From Planctomycetota bacterium (GTDB lineage: Bacteria > Planctomycetota > Planctomycetia > Planctomycetales > Planctomycetaceae), in assembly GCA_014584345.1 (NCBI GenBank), contig JACTNB010000024.1, positions 248,001 through 312,000 on the forward strand: a stretch of DNA of 64,000 nucleotides. Reading direction: 5' to 3'. The first letter of the stretch is position 1, and each line of letters opens with the position of its first letter. Under the pieces are notes generated by a model, which worked only from the letters and a program-made list of their open reading frames with translations, made no database searches and had not been told where the DNA came from. Shown here piece by piece: positions 18,623 to 28,092 of this stretch. Position numbers and translations under genes: made by a program.

Positions 18623-18841
18623 TTAGCGTTCGCGGAAGATGATGCGTCCACGGTTCAGGTCGTAGGGAGAAACTTCCACGACGACTTTATCTCCTGGCAC
18701 AATTCGGATGAAGTGCTTGCGCATCTTCCCAGCCACATGCGCCATCACGAGATGACCATTTTCCAGTTCCACGCGAAATTGCGTGTTCGCCAACGCTTCG
18801 ACAACCGTCCCTTCGACCTCGATGGCCTCTTCTTTGGCCAT
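18623..18841 (-). CDS. infA: Translation initiation factor IF-1
   Basis: 72 residues, exactly the usual size, forming one S1/OB-fold domain: EVEGTVVEALANTQFRVELENGH, VMAHVAGKMRKHFIRIVPGDKVVVEVSPYDL and the C-terminal GRIIFRER. It binds the ribosomal A site during initiation and stabilises IF-2 and IF-3. The frame is open 14 codons further upstream, but ATG 18841 gives the canonical start MAKEEAI and has GGAGAAAGGGCGGGA before it. It is the first gene of a likely infA-rnhA unit. Confidence 0.97.
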   Translation of the reverse strand: MAKEEAIEVEGTVVEALANTQFRVELENGHLVMAHVAGKMRKHFIRIVPGDKVVVEVSPYDLNRGRIIFRER

Positions 18842-19081
18842 AAAATTCCCGCCCTTTCTCCAGTGATAGACCTTTGGGAGCATATATCATCGAATGTCAC
18901 TTTTCAGACATTCGCAGGCATGCAATCGAGCATGCAATAATGTCGCGATTGTATCGAGTCTCGGAAAAATGATCCAATGGCGAATGGAAAATGAGTTCCC
19001 CTTTTCCTGAAATCGCGGATAATACCCTCGCCGACATGGCCGATTCAACTTTGCCCCCCATAACTGGACTGGACCCTGAAA

Positions 19082-19858
19082 TTGTCCGCTTTAACGACTC
19101 TCTCATCGGATTTGCTGTCGACCTTCCGCGAGGATGGCTATCTGATCCTGCGGCAATTCGCCCCGCTGGAAATGACGGAACGCATGCTGGAAGTAGCCCG
19201 GCGGGATGTCGCGGAGTTGCGGGAACCGATCGAGTTCGAGGCGGATGTGCAATACCCGGGTTCGCCGGAGTCGTTGTCCGCGCCGGGCGGAAAAACCGTC
19301 CGTCGCTTGCGCCAGGCGCTCTCTCGCGATCCCGTGTTCCAGGAGTGGGTCGGCTGGCCCCCACTGGTATCGATCCTGCAAACCCTGCTGGGGACGCCGG
19401 TTATCTGTCCGCTTGCTCACCACAATTGCGTGATGACCAAGCACCCCCGTTTCAGCAGCGAAACGGGCTGGCATCGCGATTTGCGCTACTGGAATTTCGA
19501 GCAACCGGAATTGATCAGCGTCTGGTTGGCCCTGGGAACGGAGACCCCGGAAAATGGGTGTCTGAAACTGTTGCCCGGCACGCAGCGGATGTCCTTTGCC
19601 GCTGATCAACTCGATGAAAAACAGTTCCTCCGCTGCGATCATCCCGCGAATGCGCCACTGCTCGAGACCACCGTCCATGCGGAACTTGAACCTGGCGATA
19701 TCCTGCTTTTTCACGCGCAAGCCTTTCATGCCGCCACGCGGAATTATACCGAACACACGAAATACTCGGCGGTATTCACGTTTCACGGTCCGCGGAACCG
19801 CCCACTGCCCGGGATGGGATCCGCCCGCTTTCCCGAACTCGTGCTCCCCGTGGTCTAA
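19082..19858 (+). CDS. Phytanoyl-CoA dioxygenase (PhyH) family protein
   Basis: 258 residues starting at TTG 19082 (no ATG fits; an in-frame stop lies seven codons upstream). The non-haem iron facial triad is visible: His131 and Asp133 in TGWHRDLRYW and distal His216 in AFHAATRN, with Arg220 positioned to bind 2-oxoglutarate. Such enzymes hydroxylate small molecules using Fe(II), oxygen and 2-oxoglutarate. The substrate is unknown. The next gene, a XylR-type regulator, begins 16 bases after its stop, so the two form an operon and the regulator may respond to the enzyme's substrate or product. Confidence 0.9.
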   Translation: MSALTTLSSDLLSTFREDGYLILRQFAPLEMTERMLEVARRDVAELREPIEFEADVQYPGSPESLSAPGGKTVRRLRQALSRDPVFQEWVGWPPLVSILQTLLGTPVICPLAHHNCVMTKHPRFSSETGWHRDLRYWNFEQPELISVWLALGTETPENGCLKLLPGTQRMSFAADQLDEKQFLRCDHPANAPLLETTVHAELEPGDILLFHAQAFHAATRNYTEHTKYSAVFTFHGPRNRPLPGMGSARFPELVLPVV

Positions 19859-19873
19859 CGAAAGGCCTGCCGT

Positions 19874-21043
19874 GTGTTTTCCCGCTCGCCTCCCCACGTT
19901 GCCTTGCTGATCGAAACCTCGCGGTCGTACGGTCGGGAATTGCTCCGGGGCGTGAAGCGGTATGTCGCCGAGCGGGGGCCCTGGTCGATATTTCTGGAAC
20001 TCCGTTCACTTGATTCCGCCCCGCCCCCCTGGCTTCGCTCATGGAAGGGAGATGGCATCCTGACGAGGACCAATTCCGCGGAGATGGCGCGTCAGGTTCG
20101 CGCGGTGGGGGTGCCGACTATCGAATTGCGCTCCTCCCGGTTCGAGAACGGATTCCCCTTCGTGGGTGTGGATAACCAGGCGCTCGTCGAGAAGGTGATC
20201 GGTTATTTTCGCAACGCCGCCTTTCGGAATTTCGCCGTCTACGCGCTGGATACCGAAACCTATTTCATTGAACGATGCGAACTGTTTCAGCGAGCGGTCG
20301 AGTCGCTGGGGTATTCCTGTTTCGTCTATCGCCAGCAGGGGCAAAGTGAAAAACCGAGTCAATGGGAGAAACAGCAGGAAAACATTGCCGCCTGGGTCAA
20401 GAGCCTTCCCAAACCAATCGCAATCCTGGCCTGCACGGATCAACTCGGGTTCTGGTTGCTCGATGCCTGCCAGCGCGTCGGCGTGGCGGTTCCCGAGGAA
20501 GTGGCGGTCGTCGGCGTGGAAAACGATGCGACCCTGTGCGAAATGGCGACCCCTCGACTTTCCAGCATTTCACTGGGAGGCGCGGAAGTCGGCTATGCGG
20601 CCGCAGCTCTGCTCGACCGCCTGATGCAGGGTGAATCGGCTCCCCAAACCGCCACGCTGCTCGAACCGCCCGATCTGGTGATCAGGCAATCCTCGGATAT
20701 TGTGGCCATCGAGGATCGGGAACTGTCCGCCGCGGTGGGCTTTATCCGCAAGAATGCGACCCACGCCATTTCCGTTGCCGATGTCTTGCGAGCCGTCCCA
20801 ATGTCCCGCAGCAGCCTGGAAAGAAAAATGCGGCAGACACTGGGCCGTAGCCCAAACCAGGAAATCAATCGCGTCCGGCTCGTTGCCGCCAAGCGATTGC
20901 TGGTGGAAACCGATCTGACACTCGACCAGATCTCCCGGCTGTGCGGGTTCGCGCATGCCCAATATTTTTCCAGCCTGTTCAAGCATGAAATCGGGCGGAC
21001 TCCCGGCGCCTGGCGCGCCGCCAACGGCGGCACCCGCCACTGA
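19874..21043 (+). CDS. XylR-type transcriptional regulator (LacI-like sensor plus AraC DNA-binding domain)
   Basis: 389 residues from GTG 19874. Residues 1-270 resemble the periplasmic-binding-protein fold of LacI/GalR sensors (HVALLIETSRSYGRELLRGV, VGVDNQALVEKVIGYF, VAVVGVENDATLCEMATPRLSSI). The last 110 residues are an AraC-type double helix-turn-helix (MSRSSLERKMRQTLGRSPNQEI, DQISRLCGFAHAQYFSSLFK). This architecture is E. coli XylR-like and is very common in planctomycetes, where it controls sugar genes. The ligand is unknown. It is translationally close to the PhyH gene upstream. Confidence 0.94.
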   Translation: MFSRSPPHVALLIETSRSYGRELLRGVKRYVAERGPWSIFLELRSLDSAPPPWLRSWKGDGILTRTNSAEMARQVRAVGVPTIELRSSRFENGFPFVGVDNQALVEKVIGYFRNAAFRNFAVYALDTETYFIERCELFQRAVESLGYSCFVYRQQGQSEKPSQWEKQQENIAAWVKSLPKPIAILACTDQLGFWLLDACQRVGVAVPEEVAVVGVENDATLCEMATPRLSSISLGGAEVGYAAAALLDRLMQGESAPQTATLLEPPDLVIRQSSDIVAIEDRELSAAVGFIRKNATHAISVADVLRAVPMSRSSLERKMRQTLGRSPNQEINRVRLVAAKRLLVETDLTLDQISRLCGFAHAQYFSSLFKHEIGRTPGAWRAANGGTRH

Positions 21044-21452
21044 CCAGCCTTCCCCGATTTTCCGCCCCACATCAACTAGCCCGGATTTCTCACCCGGGTC
21101 AATAAAACAGGAGTGTTGACTTCGACGAACTAGCCGCGCCCGTCAGGAAGTGGGCCAAACTGGGGTCAAGTACTGTCGCAACGCACTTAATATTACTTAG
21201 GTTAAGTAAATATGTGTTCCATTGGGGACCGCCCGCGTGGCCCGCTTCCTGACGGGCGAGGCTAGTTTTTCAGGCACTGTCAGACAAAATTTGCCGCATT
21301 GGTAACTGTGTGAGAAATGCGGACTAGCCGCGCCCGGCGGGCCACGCGGGCCGGAGTGGAGTCGATGTTGTCGGAAGCGTCAGGGGTTGGAAAACGAATG
21401 TGGCGGGAAGATTCGTATCGGGGACTGACTCTTCTGTTCGGTCGGTGATGGC
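21044..21452. other. Intergenic stretch filled by a composite repeat
   Basis: Between the XylR-type gene and the convergent glycosidase-like gene. It is mostly occupied by composite repeat B; the remaining 100 bases show nothing. No protein-coding potential. Confidence 0.7.
21080..21345 (+). repeat. Composite REP-doublet element, copy B, plus extra REP fragment
   Basis: Order: 5' arm CCGGATTTCTCACCCGGGTC, an ACAGG..TTGACTTCGACG segment, a forward REP unit (21128-21157), a variable AT-rich interior with AATATTACTTAGGTTAAG, an inverted REP unit (21237-21268), and the 3' arm ending GTGAGAAATGCGG (21322). A truncated third REP unit (21321-21345) is attached. The two end arms are inverse copies with one mismatch. 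Confidence 0.88.
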
Positions 21453-22382
21453 TCACTGACTAGCGTCATGGTGCAGAAACAGTTCGACCCGACCGTGCAT
21501 CGTGTACATCCGAAAGCGGTCTCCCTCGGGCACCAGGATATTGCTGGAGCGATTGGCTTCAATCGGCTGAAGCGGATTTCCGGGGTACTTGGTCCAGTGG
21601 ATCAGGTCCGTCGAGGTGGCCAGCGCCGGCGCCCAGAGGTTAGGCTTGGGCTCGGACGCGGTGCCGTGGTATGTCGCGTAATAACGTCCCCGATATTTGA
21701 GGATCTGATTCATTGCGATCAGATCCCGGTCGTACTTTTCGGGACCCGGACGCATCACGGGATCATCCTGGACGTTGCGCCACACCTGCATGTCGCACGA
21801 TGTCGCCAGCCAGACGCCCAGGTCCCGACGCTCATAAAACAGGTACCAGGTGCCCTCCTCGTACCAGCCGACGGGGGTGCCATAGGGGCCTGGTTCTATC
21901 GGCTTGCCCGTGGTAAGCCGAATGTCGAGTGGACCTTGTCGCGTCCAGTGAATGCGGTCGCGCGAGGTAAGCAGATGCGACTGATCGTCCTTACCCTCGG
22001 CGAACATGTAATATGTGTTCCCCTGGCGGACAACCATCATGTCTTCCACCCAATGCGCACGATAAACGGGATTGCCCGGATGCCGTTGCCAGTGAATGCC
22101 GTCCGGCGACGTCGCATAACCGAGCATCTTCAAACCTTCGCGGGTGCCATCGTAACCGGTGTACCACATGTGGTAACCATCGTCCTCGCGAAGCAGGAAA
22201 CCCCGTTCCCGAATGGCAACATCCCACGTCCCCTCACCCCCCGCCGTAAAGACCGGGTTCTGACTGGCAGGGGTCCACTGGACCAACTCTGGTGGAAATA
22301 CGGGTTCCGCCGCTAGCAGTGAGGGGACCACCCAAAGCCAACTCAGCAGCACGGCCCAGTGTGGAATTCTTCGAAGAATCAC
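21453..22382 (-). CDS. Exported five-bladed-propeller glycosidase-like protein (GH43/GH130-type)
   Basis: 309 residues with an N-terminal signal (IPHWAVLLSWLWVVPSLLAAEP). The body has repeated blades with Trp and Asp pairs: YHMWYTGYDGTREG, ATSPDGIHWQRHPGNP, LLTSRDRIHWTR, WYLFYERRDLGVWLATS and ATSTDLIHWTKYPGNP. This is typical of clan GH-F and GH130/DUF4975-like five-bladed propellers that cleave or bind glycans. Catalytic acids cannot be assigned with certainty. The frame is open upstream to 22481, but GTG at 22382 has a GGGGAG six bases before it and starts right at the signal peptide, so it is preferred. Confidence 0.82.
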   Translation of the reverse strand: MILRRIPHWAVLLSWLWVVPSLLAAEPVFPPELVQWTPASQNPVFTAGGEGTWDVAIRERGFLLREDDGYHMWYTGYDGTREGLKMLGYATSPDGIHWQRHPGNPVYRAHWVEDMMVVRQGNTYYMFAEGKDDQSHLLTSRDRIHWTRQGPLDIRLTTGKPIEPGPYGTPVGWYEEGTWYLFYERRDLGVWLATSCDMQVWRNVQDDPVMRPGPEKYDRDLIAMNQILKYRGRYYATYHGTASEPKPNLWAPALATSTDLIHWTKYPGNPLQPIEANRSSNILVPEGDRFRMYTMHGRVELFLHHDASQ

Positions 22383-23166
22383 GTCAGGCTCCCCAGGGAC
22401 AAATCGAAACCACCAACGTTTGGCGGCAAAGCCGATGTTGCCGCAAGCCATCCGAACAGATACGGAACTATAACCTGTCACAATCGAGAATGCAGCCGTA
22501 ACGGTTTACATGGTCGCCGCCCATTGGCAGCGAATGTGAACATGAAGGAAAGAAGAAATCCCAGGCCTGGCCCGGATTTCTCACCCGGGTCAATAAAACA
22601 GGATTGCTGACTTCAACGAACTAGCCGCGCCCGTCAGGAAGCGGGCCAGACGGGCGGTTCCTCATGGAAAACTCCTTTGGCACAACCTCAGTAATGTCGA
22701 TATATTGCGGTAATCTTGGCCATCGCCTGGCCCGCTTCCTGACGGGCGCGGCTAGTTTTCCAGGCCTTTTCGAGGCAAAATTCGCAGCATTGGAAACTGT
22801 GTGAGAAATGTAGCCTGGTCAAATTCGAGCAGTTTCCGGCCCGTGCCACAAAACTGTGTAAATGTTCATTTCTTTTGTGTTTTCCAACTGTTGTCCTGGC
22901 ACTTGAACTGGTGGCACCCGCTACTGACCAGCCTTCCCAGCGGCACGCGAATTAGTCCACTCTAGTGTACCTCCACATGCAGGAAGCAGCTCGAACGTAT
23001 TGCCACTGGATCCGCCAGTGCCGAGTGCCATTGATCCGTGAGGCTGTGAACCTGTGGGAAAATGCTTGAAAATTCGCACGGCAGACACAGCCGTGGCACA
23101 CAAAAATGCGTAAATCAACGGTTTCAGACCACGAGGTCGATGGATATATTCTCGCAACGCAGGCGT
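22383..23166. other. Gene-free stretch with repeats upstream of the glycosidase-like gene
   Basis: Contains composite repeat C (22570-22812). Near 23078-23102 there is a palindrome of the CACGGC..GCCGTG type that also occurs at 13.1 kb. Short open frames are not supported by ribosome sites. The right end is the terminator of eno. Confidence 0.6.
22570..22812 (+). repeat. Composite REP-doublet element, copy C
   Basis: Same order as copy B: 5' arm with CCCGGATTTCTCACCCGGGT, then a forward REP unit (22619-22648), an unrelated interior with ATGTCGATATATTGCGGTAA, an inverted REP unit (22728-22759) and 3' arm CGCAGCATTGGAAACTGTG then GTGAGAAATG. Arms are nearly identical to copy B while the interior differs. 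Confidence 0.88.
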
Positions 23167-23201
23167 AAAAAAACCTCGCCTCCGGTGAGTGGAAGCGAGG
23201 T
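23167..23201 (-). terminator. Rho-independent terminator of eno
   Basis: On the minus strand, stem ACCTCGC pairs with GCGAGGT around a 15-base loop that can pair partly, followed by seven Ts. It lies 39 bases after the eno stop codon. Confidence 0.88.
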
Positions 23202-23239
23202 GATCCATAGCAATTTCAAAATAACGTGACCGGTTTCGC

Positions 23240-24511
23240 TTACGAAATGGTGCCGCCGAACTGGGCCGTGGTGCCCAGAATTTCTTCGATCCGCAGCAAC
23301 TGATTGTACTTGGCGATGCGGTCGGTGCGGCTCGCGGAGCCTGTCTTGATTTGGCCGGTCCCCAAGGCGACCGCGAGGTCGGCGATGGTGGTGTCCTCGG
23401 TTTCGCCCGAACGATGGCTCATCACCGCCGTGTACTTGTTGCGGTAGGCCAGGTTCACGGCCTGGATCGTTTCGGTCAGCGTGCCGATCTGGTTCACCTT
23501 CACCAGAATGCTGTTGGCGATGCCGCCATCAATACCGCGCTGCAACCGCTTGCTGTTAGTTACGAACAGGTCGTCGCCGACGAGCTGGCACTTTCCGCCG
23601 ATCGCGTCGGTCAGCAGCTTCCAGCCGTCCCAGTCGTCTTCGCCGCAACCATCCTCGACCGAACAGATCGGGTACTTGTCGACCCAACTGTTTAGCAGTT
23701 GTACGAACCCGGCGGAATCGTAGGTGTTCCCTTCGAGGTTGTACTGTTTCTTGTTGGCATCGTAAAATTCGCTGGCCGCGCAGTCGAGGGCGATTTTGAT
23801 CTGATCGCCTGGCTGATACCCTGCTTTTTCGATGGCGGTGAGAATCACTTCGATGGCCGATTCGCTGGTCGGCAGATCGGGTGCAAACCCGCCTTCGTCT
23901 CCGACGGCGGTGCTCATCCCCTTGTCGGCGAGTACCTTCTTCAGGTTGTGGAAAATTTCCGTGCCGGCCCGCAAGGCGTCGCTGAAGCAGGAAAAGCCGA
24001 GGGGCATGACCATGAATTCCTGGATGCCGATGCCATTGTTCGCATGCTCGCCTCCGTTGATGATGTTCATCATCGGCGCCGGCAAAACGGTGGCAGCCGC
24101 TCCCCCCACGTAACGGAACAAGGGGAGGTCTGCCGCCCGGGCAGCCGCATGGGCCGTCGCCAGCGAACAGGCCAGAATCGCATTCGCACCCAAGCGAGAT
24201 TTGTTCTCGGTCCCGTCCGCTTCGATCATCGCCTGATCAATGGCGACCTGGTCGGAAACATCCATGTCGTACAGCAGGTCGGCGATTTCGGTGTTCACAT
24301 TCTCGACGGCCTTGAGCACGCTCTTGCCCAGGTACAGTGATTTGTTTCCGTCTCGCAACTCGCAGGCTTCATGGGTCCCCGTGCTGGCTCCGCTGGGAAC
24401 GGCGGCACGCCCCAGGGTTCCGTCTTCCAGTTCCACGTCGACCTCCACGGTCGGATTGCCCCGGCTGTCCAGAATCTGTCGCGCGAACACTCCCGTAATG
24501 GCCAACCCCAT
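23240..24511 (-). CDS. eno: Enolase
   Basis: 423 residues, normal for bacterial enolase. Visible motifs are ARQILDSRGNPTVEVDV at the N-terminus, GAST loop residues in PSGASTGTHEA, metal ligand context SVEDGCGEDDWDGW, VGDDLFVTN, and the signature VMSHRSGETEDT. It interconverts 2-phosphoglycerate and phosphoenolpyruvate in the cytoplasm. The frame runs upstream to 24703, but ATG 24511 (MGLAITGV) starts at the family's first strand and has GGGGAGAG just before it. It stands alone with its own terminator. Confidence 0.98.
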   Translation of the reverse strand: MGLAITGVFARQILDSRGNPTVEVDVELEDGTLGRAAVPSGASTGTHEACELRDGNKSLYLGKSVLKAVENVNTEIADLLYDMDVSDQVAIDQAMIEADGTENKSRLGANAILACSLATAHAAARAADLPLFRYVGGAAATVLPAPMMNIINGGEHANNGIGIQEFMVMPLGFSCFSDALRAGTEIFHNLKKVLADKGMSTAVGDEGGFAPDLPTSESAIEVILTAIEKAGYQPGDQIKIALDCAASEFYDANKKQYNLEGNTYDSAGFVQLLNSWVDKYPICSVEDGCGEDDWDGWKLLTDAIGGKCQLVGDDLFVTNSKRLQRGIDGGIANSILVKVNQIGTLTETIQAVNLAYRNKYTAVMSHRSGETEDTTIADLAVALGTGQIKTGSASRTDRIAKYNQLLRIEEILGTTAQFGGTIS

Positions 24512-24792
24512 GAGTCTCTCCCCTATCTCTCTGAATTTGTGTCTTTGAACTTGTCTCGTCCGAAAATCAAGGATGTTCAGCCGCGAGTTGATGGGACCTG
24601 GCAACAGGCTGGGAATGGCGGACATCGCGTCCCAGATCGCCCCCCGTGGCGGCGAAACTTCGCCGTCCGCATCCTCCGCGTCGCGTGCGGAGCGTTGTAT
24701 CATGCAGACTCACCCGCCTTCATGCAAGCGAGCAAAATTTCAACCGAACCCATGCACTGCCTGCCCGCACACAGCGGAAACGGCCTATATGT

Positions 24793-25011
24793 TTATTGTT
24801 GCATGCGATCGCGCGTGGCCCAGATCCAGCACAGCGAGCCGGTTACCAGCACGCCGGCAAACACTGGAAACAGGTGCTCCGGCTCGAGCAGATAATGCCA
24901 GATCGTTTGCTCCTGCGCCGGATTCCCATGTCCGGGATGCCCCCACGCGATGGTCGGAAGCAGAATCCCCCACAGGGCGGGAACACAGTAACGGGCAATC
25001 AACGATTTCAT
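24793..25011 (-). CDS. Small exported or membrane protein downstream of nadD
   Basis: 72 residues from ATG 25011: a hydrophobic signal or anchor (SLIARYCVPALWGILLPTIAWG), a HPGHGNP stretch, a soluble part (AQEQTIWHYLLEPEH) and a second membrane helix (LFPVFAGVLVTGSLCWIW) before a basic tail. His residues after the first helix could bind a metal, recalling the AHPGHG start of HupE/UreJ proteins, but the rest is too short for that family. It follows nadD by about 60 bases on the same strand. The start is uncertain; ATGs at 25026 and 25050 are in frame. Confidence 0.5.
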   Translation of the reverse strand: MKSLIARYCVPALWGILLPTIAWGHPGHGNPAQEQTIWHYLLEPEHLFPVFAGVLVTGSLCWIWATRDRMQQ

Positions 25012-25071
25012 GGAACTCTTTTGCATCCGATAAACAAACCTCGGGATCAAGCGGCGCGAGGCGGAAGGCGT

Positions 25072-25686
25072 TCAATCCCCAGCCGCTGACTGATACAATC
25101 GCTGTTCCACAATATAACGTTCCACGGGACGCGGCGTAAGGAAACGGATCGATTTTCCCGCGGAGACCCGCAGACGCAGGTCGCTGGCACTGATTGAGAC
25201 CGACGGCATTTCGACGAATCGCACCGCCCGGCGGACGACATCCGGCAGCGGTTCCAGCCAGGCCTGCATTTGCGCTACCGATATTGGACCCCGATTGACG
25301 GCCACAAGGGTGGCCAGCCCGGCGATGGTTTCCGGTTCCCGCCAGGTCGGCAGGTCGCGCAGCGAATCGCTTCCCATCAGAAAAAACAGCTCGTCTCCGG
25401 GAAACTCCTCCCGGAATTCCGCCAGGGTTTCGCACGTGAAACTGATCCCCCCCCGTTTGATTTCCCGCGGATCCACCACGAATTCGGGGATGCCCGACGT
25501 GGCAAAATCCAGCATCGTCAGGCGTTGCCGGGGGGAGGAAATCCCTTCCGTCTCCTTATGCGGCGGACGACTGGCCGGCACGAACCGCACCTGATCCAAT
25601 CCGCATTCCTCGCGGCAGGTCTCGGCCAGCAGTAGATGCGCCAGATGTACCGGGTCGAATGTCCCCCCGAAAATTCCAATCCGCAT
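25072..25686 (-). CDS. nadD: Nicotinate-nucleotide adenylyltransferase
   Basis: 204 residues. The nucleotidyltransferase motif is GGTFDPVHLAHLLLAE (HxGH-type site, residues 7-22). PPHKETEGISSPRQRLTMLDFA follows, then the phosphate-binding ISASDLRLRVSAGKSIRFLTP near the end. The enzyme makes deamido-NAD from nicotinate mononucleotide and ATP. The frame is open to 25857, but ATG 25686 starts exactly at the first beta strand MRIGIFGGTFDP. It lies upstream of a small membrane protein gene and is not near other NAD genes. Residue content matches NadD rather than CoaD, which is shorter. Confidence 0.96.
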   Translation of the reverse strand: MRIGIFGGTFDPVHLAHLLLAETCREECGLDQVRFVPASRPPHKETEGISSPRQRLTMLDFATSGIPEFVVDPREIKRGGISFTCETLAEFREEFPGDELFFLMGSDSLRDLPTWREPETIAGLATLVAVNRGPISVAQMQAWLEPLPDVVRRAVRFVEMPSVSISASDLRLRVSAGKSIRFLTPRPVERYIVEQRLYQSAAGD

Positions 25687-26069
<383 letters not shown>

Positions 26070-26483
26070 CTATCCGACCAGTTCAAGTGGTGCAATGTCT
26101 GGCTCAACGAAGCTGTGCTTGGCAGCCGGGTCCAGGATCCGTTCTCTCGTGTAGTAGCAGAGCAGGACCCGGCGATCCAAAAGCTCGGGGTTTCGTTCGC
26201 GAAACTCGTGCGAGTCCCGAAACGGTCCGCGTTTCCGAATGGCTTGGTGTATCAGTCGCATGAATGCTTGGGTCGTCGTTTCGTGGTAGCCCATAGCGGG
26301 GCCATCTACGATACCATGAACGGCGTTATACGCCTTGATGCCGGATCGCATCCGGTCGATGGCTTCGGTCAATCCTAGACGAGACAGATAGAGAAATCCG
26401 AGTCGAACGTGTGCCTGGTGGCTCCACTGCGGGAGTGGCAGCGAGCATTCCTCGAACGCCGCCAAGAGATCGTCGTCACTCAT
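26070..26483 (-). CDS. Conserved hypothetical protein with His/Glu-rich core
   Basis: 137 residues, mainly helical: LLAAFEECSLPLPQWSHQAHVRLGFLYLSR, AIDRMRSGIKAYNAVHG, GYHETTTQAFMRLIHQAI, and PELLDRRVLLCYYTRERILDP. The motif set W-x-H-x-A-H, Y-N, GYHET and the closing YYTRERL-like helix are the same order seen in a widespread but unnamed bacterial family. The conserved His and Glu residues suggest a metal or small-molecule site; this is inference. It lies upstream of nothing co-directional within 90 bases except the DinB gene, which may share its transcript. Confidence 0.75.
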   Translation of the reverse strand: MSDDDLLAAFEECSLPLPQWSHQAHVRLGFLYLSRLGLTEAIDRMRSGIKAYNAVHGIVDGPAMGYHETTTQAFMRLIHQAIRKRGPFRDSHEFRERNPELLDRRVLLCYYTRERILDPAAKHSFVEPDIAPLELVG

Positions 26484-26575
26484 CTAGTCGTCTCGGCAAT
26501 GGTGGTGATTTCGTTGGCTCGCTCCGCGGAACGAGAAAAACCAAGGAACGTCCGCTGGAAGCCTCGTGAACTATG

Positions 26576-27064
26576 TCACCGAGGCAACGATAACTCCCAA
26601 CTCAGTGCGTCTCCTTCGGGAAGGTTCTCGGCTCCCAGTCGCCTCATCATAAACAACAACTGCGCTCGATGGTGCATTCCGTGGGTGGCAAGATGAACGA
26701 TCACGCCGCCCAGCGACTTCTCCTTGGGCGGGTCGTCGAGCGTGTCCTGAAACGTCTCGTCGAATCGGTGCTGGTCCACAACTTCACGGGCGAACCGGAA
26801 GAACTCCGAGGAGGCCGTGTCATGCCGTTCCTTCAGCATTGAGAGTGACTGGTTCGACGCCGGACGGGAGCGAACGACCTTTCCTTGCATCAGGTCAGTC
26901 CAGCACTCGATGTTCCAGATGATGTGGGCGAAGGTTCGCCGCACGGTGCGGTGTCCGATGTCGAATTCCTGATCGAGTTGTTCGTCGCTGAACGTCCCCG
27001 CTAGTTCAAGCAACTGGCGGGTAGTCCAGGCGTCATGCCCCAGCAGGCGGTCGAGCAGGTCCAT
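26576..27064 (-). CDS. DinB-family four-helix metalloprotein
   Basis: 162 residues. The N-terminal helix (LLDRLLGHDAWTTRQLLELA) and three more helices carry the metal-binding histidines of DinB/YfiT proteins: His19-like in GHDAW, His in FAHIIWN, and the pair in HLATHGMHHRAQ. This family includes bacillithiol and mycothiol S-transferases; the substrate here is unknown. ATG 27064 has a perfect AAGGAG six bases upstream, so the earlier in-frame ATG (27079), which would overlap that site, is rejected. The GNAT gene lies 18 bases upstream on the same strand: an operon. Confidence 0.88.
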   Translation of the reverse strand: MDLLDRLLGHDAWTTRQLLELAGTFSDEQLDQEFDIGHRTVRRTFAHIIWNIECWTDLMQGKVVRSRPASNQSLSMLKERHDTASSEFFRFAREVVDQHRFDETFQDTLDDPPKEKSLGGVIVHLATHGMHHRAQLLFMMRRLGAENLPEGDALSWELSLPR

Positions 27065-27082
27065 CCCAGCTCCTTGCAAATG

Positions 27083-27589
27083 TCAAAGGGTGGGGTTCGT
27101 TTTCGAGTAGCAGACGACATCGACTCCATCGTGCGGAAAGCGCCGCTCAAACTCCATCCCGAGTTTCTCCATGATGCGGAGCGACGCCTTGTTTTCGGGC
27201 TGGGCCACGGAGATCAAGCGGGGAAATCTCCACCGCCGAAAACCGAACTCCATGACCGCCGTGGCCGCTTCGGTGGCGAGGCCCTGGCCCCAGTAGTCTG
27301 GTCGCAATCGCCAGCCGATTTCCACATCAGGTGGGAAGCCGTCCCAGAACCCGCAGAAACCGATCAGCTCGGCATCTTCTCGATGGATGACCGGCCAGAG
27401 AATCCAGCCTCGTTGCCGACCAACTTCGATCCAGTTAGCGATCCGAGACTTAATTTGCTCGTCGGTCCACGGTTTCCCGTGTCCGATGTACCTCAGCACT
27501 CGAGGATCGGTCGCCAACGGCTGGAAGCGTTTCCAGTCATCGGGGACCCACTCTCGCAGGTACAACCGCTCGGTTTCACAAATTAACAT
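27083..27589 (-). CDS. GNAT acetyltransferase, RimJ/RimL type
   Basis: 168 residues. The RimJ/RimL-like GNAT pattern is clear: ICETERLYLREWVPDDW at the start, then ELIGFCGFWDG, EIGWRLRPDYWGQGLATEA (acetyl-CoA-binding motif with WGQG), and SVAQPENKASLRIMEKLGME. It would transfer an acetyl group from acetyl-CoA to an amine, perhaps a protein N-terminus or a small molecule. ATG 27589 follows CTGGAGG at a normal distance; the open frame further upstream does not resemble GNAT proteins. It is the first gene of a pair with the DinB gene. Confidence 0.92.
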   Translation of the reverse strand: MLICETERLYLREWVPDDWKRFQPLATDPRVLRYIGHGKPWTDEQIKSRIANWIEVGRQRGWILWPVIHREDAELIGFCGFWDGFPPDVEIGWRLRPDYWGQGLATEAATAVMEFGFRRWRFPRLISVAQPENKASLRIMEKLGMEFERRFPHDGVDVVCYSKTNPTL

Positions 27590-27970
<381 letters not shown>

Positions 27971-28072
27971 TCTGTTGTTCGAAGTCTAGGGACTTCCGGC
28001 TACCCGGTCAATCCGACCGCGATCTTCCCCCGGCGGGTGGCATTCGAGACACGCGTACCCGCGCGCAGGTTC

Positions 28073-28092
28073 ACCGTTTCACGTGAAACGGT
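28073..28092. promoter_or_regulatory. parS site 1 (ParB-binding palindrome)
   Basis: The 14-base palindrome GTTTCACGTGAAAC (28076-28089) is the core of the near-universal bacterial parS site. Here it extends to a 20-base perfect palindrome, ACCGTTTCACGTGAAACGGT. It lies about 320 bases upstream of parB. ParB loads here as a CTP-dependent clamp. Confidence 0.93.
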
